Positions 26,754 to 34,957 of a DNA stretch of 64,000 bases are shown piece by piece (position 1 is the first letter of the stretch; each line of letters opens with the position of its first letter). A program made the position numbers and the translations under genes. Under the pieces are notes generated by a model that saw nothing but the letters and a program-made list of their open reading frames with translations, searched no databases and was not told the origin of the DNA. Source of the DNA: an uncultured Eubacteriales bacterium (GTDB lineage: Bacteria > Bacillota > Clostridia > Oscillospirales > CAG-272); contig CAKSDZ010000005.1 in assembly GCA_934446365.1 (NCBI GenBank), positions 1-64,000 on the forward strand, written 5' to 3'.

Positions 26754-27013
26754 CGGCAGCGGTTCGGTGGCGGCTATAAAAGACGGCGTCCACGCTCGCG
26801 GGGCTTCGCGTGATCCGTCAACCGCCGCCCCTATTTTGAATATCGTACCGGAAGGCGCTCACACAGCGCGCGCCTTGCGCCCGCAGGCGCGGGTTTCTCA
26901 GTGGCACAAAACTTTCTGCACGGCGAGTGGTGGCCTGTGCGAGCTTTGCGAGCACTGCAACACCTTCGAGCCGTGGGTATGTGCTTCCCAGCAGAAGAAT
27001 GAGAGCCCGAGAC
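26754..27013 (+). repeat. 260-bp core, copy 2
   Basis: Second copy of the 25952-26211 core. It differs in flanking hairpins only, which points to recent duplication or gene conversion between unit 1 and unit 3. Confidence 0.85.
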
Positions 27014-27115
27014 AGCGTCTCGGCGACTCTTTTCGTCGTTTTCTCGTCGGTGAGAAAACGACATATCCTTCTCCTTGATAAAGGAGAAAACACACAAATT
27101 TCACAGGAGCAATTC

Positions 27116-27601
27116 ATGTCTCAGACAAAGCAAACAGAAAAAACCAACGTCATGCGGATATTGGACGCCGCGGGAGTCGCGTATCGAAGCCACTGCTATG
27201 CATCAAGCGGCGCAGTATCCGCCGTAGACCTTGCGTCAGCACTTTCCGCCGATCCCGCCCGCGTTTTCAAAACGCTTGTGACCGTCGGAAAAACGGGAAA
27301 CCATTATGTGTTTATGATTCCTGCGGCGGAAGAGCTGAATCTCAAAAAGGCCGCCGCGGCAGTCGGCGAAAAAGCGATCGAAATGATCAAACAAAAGGAG
27401 CTTCTGCCGCTGACAGGCTACATTCACGGCGGCTGTTCGCCCATCGGCATGAAAAAGCCGTTTCGCACAACGATCCACCGCACGGCGGCGGATTTTGAAA
27501 CGATCCTTTTCAGCGCGGGAAAAATCGGCTATCAAGTAGAAATGCCGCTCGCGTCGCTGCAAAAAATCATAAACGTACAAACGGCGGATTTAATTATATA
27601 A
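27116..27601 (+). CDS. YbaK/EbsC-type aminoacyl-tRNA deacylase
   Basis: A 161-residue editing protein of the YbaK/EbsC (Cys-tRNA(Pro) deacylase) family, which hydrolyses misacylated tRNA. Seen: RVFKTLVTVGKTGNHYVFMIPA with the conserved Lys, then LLPLTGYIHGGCSPIGMKKPF (GGCSPIG signature) and FSAGKIGYQVEMP. The frame is open far upstream into the repeat array, but the ATG at 27116 has CAGGAG 6 bases before it and starts the family-like sequence. Confidence 0.93.
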   Translation: MSQTKQTEKTNVMRILDAAGVAYRSHCYASSGAVSAVDLASALSADPARVFKTLVTVGKTGNHYVFMIPAAEELNLKKAAAAVGEKAIEMIKQKELLPLTGYIHGGCSPIGMKKPFRTTIHRTAADFETILFSAGKIGYQVEMPLASLQKIINVQTADLII

Positions 27602-27677
27602 GTTAAGCACAAAATAATTCCTGCGCAAACACAGCATAATTGCATGTTTCAGTTAGGAGCGCCGGAAAGGAATTCTT

Positions 27678-28892
27678 ATGCAAATCAAAAAAATAATAGC
27701 GGCTTTTACGCTGCTCGCTCTGCTTTTTACGGTATCCTGTGGAAAAACGCCGCAGGATGCTCCTACAACGTCCTCCGGCACGACAGAGCCGGAGACGACT
27801 GCCGCCCTTTCGCCGACAGAACAAATACTGGCGGGGATGACAACAGAACAAAAGATCGCTCAGCTTTTGGTAGCGGGACTTGCCGGTACCGAGGCAGGTG
27901 CGGACGGCACATCGGCAGTCGCGGATTACCAGGTGGGAGGCATCATTCTGTTCGGCAGAAACGTGTCGGACAGCTGCCAGCTGACAGCACTCACCAATCA
28001 ATTAAAAGCCCTGAATGGTGACTATATCCCGCTCTTTCTATGCGTGGACGAGGAAGGCGGCAGAGTTTCACGCATGCCGCCCGAAATCACCGATATTCCC
28101 TGCGCATATACCTATGGGAACCTATCAAAGCCCAATCTCTTGACACATCTTGGCAGCACTCTCGGCGCCGAATGTGCCGCATTCGGTCTCAATCTTGATT
28201 TCGCGCCCGTCATGGATGTTTTTTCAAATCCGGATAATACCGTCATCGGTGACCGTTCTTACAGCAGTGTTCCGGATACAGCCGCATGGGCGGCGGCACT
28301 CGTCGCCGGCGGACTTCGGGATACCGGCATTATCGCCGCGGGGAAGCATTTTCCCGGACACGGCGACACCGTGACCGATTCCCATACGGAGCTGCCCGTC
28401 ATCGACAAAACACGCGAAGAATGGAACCAAACCGATGCGGTTCCTTTCCGGGAAGCAGTTCGTTCCGGCATTCCTGTCATCATGACAGGACATATTCTAA
28501 TGTCAAGTTTAGACTCGGAGAATCCTGCTACCCTTTCCCACACCATCGTCACGGAAATTTTACGGGAGGAGATGGGATTCGACGGAGTGATCTGCACCGA
28601 CGACCTTACCATGGGTGCGATTTCCAAAACCTATGGTATCGGAGAAGCGGCAGTACGCGCCGTCGCGGCGGGCTGTGATCTGCTGCTTATTTGCCATGAG
28701 TCGGAGAATCTGAAAGCAGCCTATGATGCCCTCTGCGCCGCCGTGGAAAGCGGCAGAATTTCGGAGGAACGCCTGAATGAAAGTGTATCGCGGATTCTAT
28801 CCTTAAAAATAGAATATAAGCTGACAAACGATCCGATCGCCATCCCTGATGTGGATGCGCTTAACCGTCAGATTAAAGAAATTTTGCCGTAA
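27678..28892 (+). CDS. NagZ-like beta-N-acetylhexosaminidase lipoprotein
   Basis: A 404-residue glycoside hydrolase family 3 enzyme that removes N-acetylglucosamine from peptidoglycan fragments. Lipoprotein signal peptide with lipobox TVSC (Cys21), a Thr/Ser-rich linker, then a TIM-barrel domain (residues about 50-385) with VDEEGGRVSRMP, AGKHFPGHGDTVTDSH (catalytic His) and ICTDDLTMGAI (nucleophile Asp). It is one-domain, as in NagZ, and surface-anchored, as in Gram-positive relatives. Confidence 0.92.
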   Translation: MQIKKIIAAFTLLALLFTVSCGKTPQDAPTTSSGTTEPETTAALSPTEQILAGMTTEQKIAQLLVAGLAGTEAGADGTSAVADYQVGGIILFGRNVSDSCQLTALTNQLKALNGDYIPLFLCVDEEGGRVSRMPPEITDIPCAYTYGNLSKPNLLTHLGSTLGAECAAFGLNLDFAPVMDVFSNPDNTVIGDRSYSSVPDTAAWAAALVAGGLRDTGIIAAGKHFPGHGDTVTDSHTELPVIDKTREEWNQTDAVPFREAVRSGIPVIMTGHILMSSLDSENPATLSHTIVTEILREEMGFDGVICTDDLTMGAISKTYGIGEAAVRAVAAGCDLLLICHESENLKAAYDALCAAVESGRISEERLNESVSRILSLKIEYKLTNDPIAIPDVDALNRQIKEILP

Positions 28893-28936
28893 AATCTTCA
28901 ATTTGCAGGAAAACACATACCCGAAAATTTTTCATA

Positions 28937-28969
28937 CAGAAAGCCCCGTCGAAGGACGGGGCTTTCTGT
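28937..28969 (+). terminator. Terminator of the NagZ-like gene
   Basis: Perfect hairpin with ACAGAAAGCCCCGTC as the left arm, GAAG loop, and T-containing tail. Both strands look alike, so the convergent hypothetical gene may use it as well. Confidence 0.8.
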
Positions 28970-29050
28970 CTTATATGCTTCTATAAACTGCCGCAAAATC
29001 AGACCGAATTACACCGGGTCTTGCCGTACCGGCGCACTCCTGCATTCAAT

Positions 29051-29548
29051 TCAAATTTCGGTGGGCTGCTTGTCCTCGCGTCGCAGCTTGCAGTCATCCA
29101 CCATTTTCTCATAAAACGCAATGAGCCTTTGATTGGTGGTTTCCCGGCAGCGAACGACCTCCGCCACAGCTTTGGCGAGTTCATCCGCCGAACCGCCTTT
29201 TTCCAAAGTCGGCTCGTTGTCCACTGTGGAGATGGTATCCAATGCTTTCATGATAACGGACACGTCGTTTGCGATCCTTTCAATCTGTTCCAGCGCATAT
29301 TCCAAAGAGTATTTCGCAGTCAACGCCGTTTCCTCTGACGTAAAATTGTTTTCTTTTCTGTTTTCTGTATTTGTCATTTTCATATCCTCCGAAATTATGT
29401 TTTGTTTGTTCGGCGGACACGCAAGACAGATCGTGTTTTCATCGATAAAGCGCGCCCTGCCGTTTTTGACGAGTCCTCTTGCCCGTCTCTCCCAGGTCGC
29501 TTCATACCGGATGCCGGCTTCATCGACAACTTGTACCGTTTTTTGCAA
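29051..29548 (-). CDS. Conserved protein of unknown function
   Basis: A 165-residue protein. The N-terminus (TVQVVDEAGIRYEATWERRARGLVKNGRARFIDENTICLACPP) is compact with a Trp/Arg-rich strand pattern that I recall from uncharacterised clostridial proteins; the second half is helical (YSLEYALEQIERIANDVSVIM ... ELAKAVAEVVRCRETTNQRLIAFYEKM), possibly a coiled coil. Start is TTG at 29548, seven bases after GGGGGAG. No membrane segment or signal peptide. Function unknown. Confidence 0.7.
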   Translation of the reverse strand: MQKTVQVVDEAGIRYEATWERRARGLVKNGRARFIDENTICLACPPNKQNIISEDMKMTNTENRKENNFTSEETALTAKYSLEYALEQIERIANDVSVIMKALDTISTVDNEPTLEKGGSADELAKAVAEVVRCRETTNQRLIAFYEKMVDDCKLRREDKQPTEI

Positions 29549-29853
29549 TGGGTGTCTCCCCCTTTATTCGATTTTTTTGCCGGCCATGGTATGCCGGACC
29601 GTGTTTGCCGTTTTTTGTGATGGGTGCCGTCCCCGCGCGAAGAATCGGATAGAACCTCCGCATTGTCATCATAACACAAAAAAACTTATTTGTAAAGTTT
29701 TTTGTCAATTTTTAATACCCGCGAGAACGGAGTTTCTTTTCCTTTATCCAAAAAAATGACGTTTTCCCCGCAAAGCGGTTGACAAGCCTGTTTAAAATGG
29801 GCTATAATATATAATAATATTATAATTATACTCTTATGGAAAGGCAGCCACCC
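29549..29853. other. Divergent intergenic region
   Basis: No gene is supported. On the right it contains the yicC promoter; on the left, in the minus direction, the leader of the hypothetical gene with a weak echo of its own start region (a CACCCATNNCAAAAAACGG motif at about 29525-29545 and again at about 29615-29635). Confidence 0.5.
29779..29808 (+). promoter_or_regulatory. Promoter of the yicC-led cluster
   Basis: TTGACA (29779-29784) and TATAAT (29803-29808), 18 bp apart, about 45 bp before the yicC start codon. Confidence 0.75.
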
Positions 29854-30735
29854 ATGATTAAAAGCATGACGGCATACGGCAGGTCGAAAAAAGAGGTCGG
29901 CGGACGCGACATTCTTGTGGAAATCAAATCCGTCAATAACCGGTACCTCGACTGCACCGTGAAATTGCCGAGACTGTTCGGCTTTTTAGAAGAAAAAATC
30001 AAATCCTATCTTTCATTGAGGGGCATTTCCCGCGGAAAAATAGAAATTTTCGTATCCATCGATATTTTGGAGGAAACCGGCATATCCGTCGAGCTGGATA
30101 CCGCATATGCTTCAAGCTATATCGCGGCGCTGCGCCGTCTTGCGGCGGAGTTCGGACTTCCGGAGAACATCACGACCACATCCGTCGCCGCAAACCGCGA
30201 TATTTTCGCCATCAAACGGGCGGACGACGATATGGACCGCGAATGGCAGAATCTGCTCCCCGTGCTGGAAGAGGCGACCGACGCTTTTATCGCCTCCCGC
30301 GAGCGGGAAGGCGCCAACATGAAAGCGGACATTCTCACAAAACGCCGCCGCATTGAGGAGCTGACCGCAAAAGTCGCGCCTTTATCCGAGGCCGACGTCA
30401 AAAATCAGTACGCCAAGCTGGAGACCCGCATTAAGCAGCTGCTCGGCGACGTCTCGGTGGACGAAAGCCGGCTGATTACGGAATGTGCTCTCTTTGCCGA
30501 CAAAATCGCCATCGATGAAGAGCTGGTGCGGCTCGCTTCCCATTTCGAGGCTTTCGACGCCATCATCGAGGCGAACGAGCCCGTCGGGCGCAAGCTCGAC
30601 TTCCTGCTTCAAGAAATCAACCGGGAAACCAACACAATCGGCTCCAAGGCCTGCAACGTGGAAATCGCAAAAATCATTGTGGAAATCAAGAGCGAGCTGG
30701 AAAAAATCCGCGAGCAAATTCAGAATATCGAGTAA
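29854..30735 (+). CDS. yloC: YicC/YloC family endoribonuclease
   Basis: A 293-residue protein of the YicC/YloC family, an endoribonuclease. The conserved start MIKSMTAYGRSK fixes the ATG at 29854 (GGAAAGG ten bases before). Also seen: VEIKSVNNRYLDC near the start and GRKLDFLLQEINRETNTIGSKA in the C-terminal DUF1732 part. First gene of the core cluster; next gene 27 bp on. Confidence 0.92.
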   Translation: MIKSMTAYGRSKKEVGGRDILVEIKSVNNRYLDCTVKLPRLFGFLEEKIKSYLSLRGISRGKIEIFVSIDILEETGISVELDTAYASSYIAALRRLAAEFGLPENITTTSVAANRDIFAIKRADDDMDREWQNLLPVLEEATDAFIASREREGANMKADILTKRRRIEELTAKVAPLSEADVKNQYAKLETRIKQLLGDVSVDESRLITECALFADKIAIDEELVRLASHFEAFDAIIEANEPVGRKLDFLLQEINRETNTIGSKACNVEIAKIIVEIKSELEKIREQIQNIE

Positions 30736-30762
30736 TTCCGCGGAAGAGAGGATTCTTTTTAT

Positions 30763-31038
30763 ATGAAATTCATAAGCATCGGAAATGGAAATATGGTGGC
30801 TGCGCATCGCGTGATTTCGGTCGTAGGCCCGGATTCCGCCCCGATCAAGCGTCTCATTCAGGACGCGCGCGACGCGGGACGCGTGATCGACGTTTCCTGC
30901 GGACGGCGCACAAGATCCGTCATTTTCACGGACAGCGACCACATCATCCTGTCCGCAATCAAGCCGGAAACCATCTCCACCCGTCTGAACGGTCAGGCGG
31001 AACAGGAGGATGAGGAAGAAAGCGACGACGAGAGCTGA
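30763..31038 (+). CDS. remA: RemA-like regulator (DUF370)
   Basis: A 91-residue protein. The N-terminal 75 residues (KFISIGNGNMVAAHRVISVVGPDSAPIKRLI ... VIDVSCGRRTRSVIF) match RemA, a DNA-binding protein that activates biofilm matrix and osmoprotection genes in Bacillus. The acidic tail is additional. Its place between yicC and gmk is conserved in Firmicutes. Confidence 0.92.
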   Translation: MKFISIGNGNMVAAHRVISVVGPDSAPIKRLIQDARDAGRVIDVSCGRRTRSVIFTDSDHIILSAIKPETISTRLNGQAEQEDEEESDDES

Positions 31039-31055
31039 CGGAAAGGAACACGACA

Positions 31056-31664
31056 ATGAAAAAAAGAGGTCTGCTTTTTATCATATCCGGTCCCGCCGGA
31101 AGCGGCAAGGGCACGATTGTCAAGCGGGTGCGCGAGCTTGCCGAATTTGATTTTTCCGTTTCCGCAACCACAAGGGCGCCCCGTCCGGGAGAGACCGAGG
31201 GCGTGCATTATTTCTTCACCGACAAAGAGGAATTCAAACGGAAAATCGCGGCAGGCGAAATGCTCGAACACGCGGAATACGTGGGAAATTACTACGGAAC
31301 GCCGAAAAAACCTGTCGACGACGCGCTTTCCGCCGGAAAAAACATCATTCTCGATATCGACGTACAGGGCGCGCTTCAAGTCAAAACAAAAATGCCGGAG
31401 GCCGTGATGATTTTCGTGCTTCCGCCCGATTTCGAGACGCTGATGCGCCGCATTCGCGGCCGCGGAACGGAATCGGAGGAAATCATCGCCAAGAGAATGG
31501 AAAAAGCGCGATTTGAGCTTCAATGCTTCGACCGATACGATTATGCGGTCGTCAACCGCGATAACGGCGTGGAAGAAGCCGCAGGCGACGTTCTTTCCAT
31601 TTTGAAAGCGGAAACGCTCAAAACCTTCCGCAACACCGATATCAAAGACAATTTCTTTCAATAA
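31056..31664 (+). CDS. gmk: Guanylate kinase
   Basis: A 202-residue kinase making GDP from GMP and ATP. P-loop SGPAGSGKGTIVKRV at residues 8-22, GMP-binding SATTRAPRPGETEGVHY and EMLEHAEYVGNYYGTP, lid region RIRGRGTESEEII with Arg. Usual length for the family. Confidence 0.96.
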   Translation: MKKRGLLFIISGPAGSGKGTIVKRVRELAEFDFSVSATTRAPRPGETEGVHYFFTDKEEFKRKIAAGEMLEHAEYVGNYYGTPKKPVDDALSAGKNIILDIDVQGALQVKTKMPEAVMIFVLPPDFETLMRRIRGRGTESEEIIAKRMEKARFELQCFDRYDYAVVNRDNGVEEAAGDVLSILKAETLKTFRNTDIKDNFFQ

Positions 31665-31695
31665 ATCAACGCCATAAGGCCAAAGGGAGAAACTT

Positions 31696-31986
31696 ATGAT
31701 TACACCGTCCATCGAACAGCTCACAAAAGGAAAATTCAATCGCTACTCGCTCGTCATCGCAACCGCAAAATGCGCAAGAATGATTACGGATGAATATGTC
31801 GTGCAAAGAGAAAAAGCGGAAAAAATGATTGCGGACAAAAAGACCGACAAGAGCATCGCCTCGCTGATTGCAAGCGATATCCGCGACAACAAAGCGGTGG
31901 AAAACGCCGTGCAAAAGCTATATCACGGGGAATATCGGGTCATTCTGCCGGAAGAAAAGCAGAGCGAGAACGGACAACCGGAATAA
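31696..31986 (+). CDS. rpoZ: RNA polymerase omega subunit
   Basis: A 96-residue omega subunit with the conserved SIEQLTKGKFNRYSLVIATAKCAR near the start and KSIASLIASDIRDNKAVENAV in the middle. Its stop codon overlaps the priA start by one base. Confidence 0.93.
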   Translation: MITPSIEQLTKGKFNRYSLVIATAKCARMITDEYVVQREKAEKMIADKKTDKSIASLIASDIRDNKAVENAVQKLYHGEYRVILPEEKQSENGQPE

Positions 31987-34433
31987 TGGAAGCGTATGTC
32001 AGGACGCTCGGCGTTCGTCTGCTCGACGTACCCTATCATCTCGATATCGAATACACCTATTATGTTCCGGAAAACATCACCGCCGAATTCACCGTCGGTG
32101 AATTTGTTTTGGTTCCGTTCGGCGGTGCGAACAAAAAGCACTGCTCGCTCGTCACGAGCATCGGAGAAACGGAGGATTTCAGCCGGCTCAAGCCTGTGCT
32201 CTCCCCCATTAACGAACAGCTCGCGTTAAATGAAGAAATGATGGCGCTCGTCCGTTTTTTATGCGACCGGACGCTCTGCACCGTCGGCGACGCCGTGCGC
32301 CGCCTGATTCCGGCCGGCGCGTTTGAACGCGCCGACGAATACTATTTCGCCGCCTCGAAGACAGAAGAATTTTCCCTCAATGCGAAAGCGGCGGCGATTC
32401 ACGCTTTCATCGCGCAGCATGCGCCGACCTCGGCAGCGCGGCTTGAAAAGGAATTCGGCGAAGATGTCCGCCCCGCCCTCAAAACGCTGCTGTCCGAGGG
32501 CTATGTCACCGCGGACACACGCATCAAGGAAGCGCGCGGCGCCACGGAAGAGATCGCAGCGCCCAAAGAGGGCGCGGATCCCGCGTCGCTGACAAAGCCC
32601 CGCACACCGGAGGCCTACCGCCGCCTTTACGCGGAAATTTCGGAGAACGGAAGCATCCCGACAAAGGCGCTGATCGAAGCGGGCTACAAGCCGGCGCACA
32701 TCAAGGCGCTCGAAAAAAGAGGGCTTATCACGCTTACGAAAACCGAAGTTCTGCGCAATCATTATAAGGATATTCCGGCCGACACCGAAGAAATCACGCT
32801 GTCCGACGAGCAGCAGGAAGCGTTTCAGACGCTCGCTTCCCTCATGGACGAAAAAAAGCCGCACGCCGCCCTGCTCTACGGCGTCACGGGAAGCGGCAAG
32901 ACCAGCGTCATTCTCTCCCTCTGTGAAAAAGCGGTTTCGGACGGCAAATCCGTCATCGTGCTGGTTCCGGAAATCGCACTGACAAGACAGACCGTAGCGG
33001 TGTTCGTTTCCCGCTTCGGGGAGCGCGCCGCCGTAATTCACTCGGGGCTTTCCGACGGCGAACGCTTCGACGCCTACAAAAGAATCCGGCGCGGCGATAT
33101 TTCCGTCGTGCTCGGAACGCGCTCCGCCATTTTTGCGCCGCTTGGCAATATCGGTCTTATCGTCATCGATGAGGAGCAGGAATATACCTACAAATCCGAC
33201 ATGTCGCCGAAATATCATGCGCGCGATGTGGCAAAGCACAGAGCCGCCGCGCACGGCGCGCTGCTTCTCATGGCATCCGCCACGCCCTCCGTGGAAAGCT
33301 TCCATGAGGCGGAAACCGGCAAATACACGCTTGTGAAGCTGACCCGGCGATACTGCGGCGATGCGCTTCCGGCCGTCAAAATCGCCGATATGCGCCTTGC
33401 CTCACATGGCGAGGACACCGAAGGCTATATCGGCTCCACGCTGCGCGAGCTGCTTTGCGAAACCTATGAAAACGGTATGCAGTCCATGCTGTTTCTAAAC
33501 CGCCGCGGATACAACAGCCTGCTCTCCTGCCGCGCCTGCGGAGAAACGCTGCTCTGTCCGAACTGCTCCGTTTCCCTGACGCATCACAAAACAAAGCGCG
33601 GTTCCAAGCTCGTCTGCCACTATTGCGGATACAGCATACCGGCGCCGCATTTCTGCCCGAAATGCGGAAGCGAGCACCTCGCGTTTGCCGGCTTCGGCAC
33701 ACAGCTCATCGAAGAGGAAATCGCGGCGTTCCTTCCGGACGCAAGAGTGCTGCGCATGGACGCGGATACCACCAAGGAACGCTTCTCGCAGGATGAAATC
33801 ACGGCCGCATTCGGACGCGGAGACGCGGATATTCTCGTCGGCACGCAAATGATCGCCAAGGGACACAATTTTCCGAAGCTCGCCCTTGTCGGCGTCGTCG
33901 CGGCGGACAATTCGCTGTTTCTCGACGATTTTCGCGCGAACGAGCGCACCTTTTCTCTCATCACACAGGTTATCGGCCGCGCCGGCCGCACCGGAGGCGG
34001 CGGCACCGCCGTCATACAGACCTTCAATCCCGACAATGAAACCATTCGGCTTTCGGCGGCTCAGGATTACGACGCATTTTATCGGAACGAAATCGCCGTG
34101 CGCCGCGCGCTCGTGTTTCCGCCGTTCTGCGATATTGCCGTTTTCTCTTTCTCCGCGGAGGAAGAAACCGAACTTCGGATATTCGCTGCGGATTTCGCAG
34201 GGCAGCTGAGAGAAATGCAAAAAAAAGGAACCGACGAGGTAAAGCTGCTCATCTTTGGACCGTTTGAAGCACCCGTATTCAAAGTAAAAAACAAATACCG
34301 AATGAGAATCGTCATCAAATTCAAAAACAACAAGTATGCGCGCGCGCTCTTCTCCGAAATGCTCAAAGCATACGGCAAAAAAGCACAGGGAAAAATCACA
34401 CTCGCGATCGACATCAACCCCACCAGTACATAA
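31986..34433 (+). CDS. priA: Primosomal helicase PriA
   Basis: An 815-residue superfamily 2 helicase for restart of stalled replication forks. N-terminal DNA-binding domain (1-100), Walker A GVTGSGKTSVIL, Walker B VIDEEQEYTYKSD (DEEQ in place of the common DEEH), zinc-binding Cys pairs (CRACGETLLCPNCSVS ... CHYCGYSIPAPHFCPKCGS), and motif VIGRAGRTGGGG. Translationally coupled to rpoZ. Confidence 0.96.
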   Translation: MEAYVRTLGVRLLDVPYHLDIEYTYYVPENITAEFTVGEFVLVPFGGANKKHCSLVTSIGETEDFSRLKPVLSPINEQLALNEEMMALVRFLCDRTLCTVGDAVRRLIPAGAFERADEYYFAASKTEEFSLNAKAAAIHAFIAQHAPTSAARLEKEFGEDVRPALKTLLSEGYVTADTRIKEARGATEEIAAPKEGADPASLTKPRTPEAYRRLYAEISENGSIPTKALIEAGYKPAHIKALEKRGLITLTKTEVLRNHYKDIPADTEEITLSDEQQEAFQTLASLMDEKKPHAALLYGVTGSGKTSVILSLCEKAVSDGKSVIVLVPEIALTRQTVAVFVSRFGERAAVIHSGLSDGERFDAYKRIRRGDISVVLGTRSAIFAPLGNIGLIVIDEEQEYTYKSDMSPKYHARDVAKHRAAAHGALLLMASATPSVESFHEAETGKYTLVKLTRRYCGDALPAVKIADMRLASHGEDTEGYIGSTLRELLCETYENGMQSMLFLNRRGYNSLLSCRACGETLLCPNCSVSLTHHKTKRGSKLVCHYCGYSIPAPHFCPKCGSEHLAFAGFGTQLIEEEIAAFLPDARVLRMDADTTKERFSQDEITAAFGRGDADILVGTQMIAKGHNFPKLALVGVVAADNSLFLDDFRANERTFSLITQVIGRAGRTGGGGTAVIQTFNPDNETIRLSAAQDYDAFYRNEIAVRRALVFPPFCDIAVFSFSAEEETELRIFAADFAGQLREMQKKGTDEVKLLIFGPFEAPVFKVKNKYRMRIVIKFKNNKYARALFSEMLKAYGKKAQGKITLAIDINPTST

Positions 34434-34465
34434 CCCGGCACGCCGCAAAAGGAAAGGATAATTTC

Positions 34466-34957
34466 ATGGCCCAACTGAAAATACTCACGGAAAAGGAGCC
34501 CGCTCTGCGCAAAAAAAGCAGACCGGTCACGGAAATTTCTCCGAGAATCAAAACCCTGCTCGACGATATGCTCGAAACGATGCGCCAGGCGGACGGCTGC
34601 GGTCTTGCCGCACCGCAGGTCGGCGTTCTCAGGCGGATTGTCGTCATCGAGGTCACGCCGGGCGAGGTCTTGGAGCTTATCAATCCGGAAATCATCGCGC
34701 AAAGCGGCGAGATGACGGGACCCGAGGGCTGCCTTTCCGTCCCCGGTAAGCAAGGCATTGTCAAACGTCCCTCCTATGTGCGCGTGAGAGCGCTTGACCG
34801 AAACGGCGTCATGCAGACCTATGAGGGCACGGAGCTGCTCGCACGATGCTTTTGCCATGAAATCGACCATCTTGACGGCATTCTTTACACCGATAAAGCG
34901 GAAAAAATCCTCTATCCCGACGAGGATGGAGACTATGACGAGGACGAGGAAGCATGA
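34466..34957 (+). CDS. def: Peptide deformylase
   Basis: A 163-residue iron-type deformylase removing formyl from new protein chains. All three motifs are present: GCGLAAPQVG, EGCLSVPG and HEIDHLDGIL. The last codons overlap fmt by 4 bp (ATGA). Confidence 0.97.
   Translation: MAQLKILTEKEPALRKKSRPVTEISPRIKTLLDDMLETMRQADGCGLAAPQVGVLRRIVVIEVTPGEVLELINPEIIAQSGEMTGPEGCLSVPGKQGIVKRPSYVRVRALDRNGVMQTYEGTELLARCFCHEIDHLDGILYTDKAEKILYPDEDGDYDEDEEA

Larger units (their letters stand above)
25855..27090 (+). repeat. Three-unit tandem array of hairpin-rich repeats
   Basis: Three units of about 400 bp run from 25855 to 26261, 26262 to 26652 and 26653 to 27062, with a partial hairpin at 27070-27087. Each unit has, in order: a TTC/GAA-rich hairpin (II), a strong hairpin (III: 25885-25910, 26292-26321, 26683-26712), a CAAGCN hairpin (IV: 25923-25937, 26334-26348, 26725-26739), a core of about 260 bp, a CCGAGAC hairpin (V: 26205-26222, 26597-26613, 27007-27023) and a TTTTCTC hairpin (I: 26234-26261, 26625-26652, 27035-27062). 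Open frames in it are not consistent between units, so it is annotated as repeat DNA. Compensatory changes are described in the findings. Confidence 0.85.

Noticed and set aside
25855..27090. CRISPR array
   Set aside because: Units are about 400 bp long with internal hairpins and long cores; there are no short evenly spaced repeats with unique spacers and no cas genes.
26029..27097. Several leftward and rightward open frames over the repeat array
   Set aside because: They come from the same GC-rich repeat in different frames and have no consistent starts or domains.
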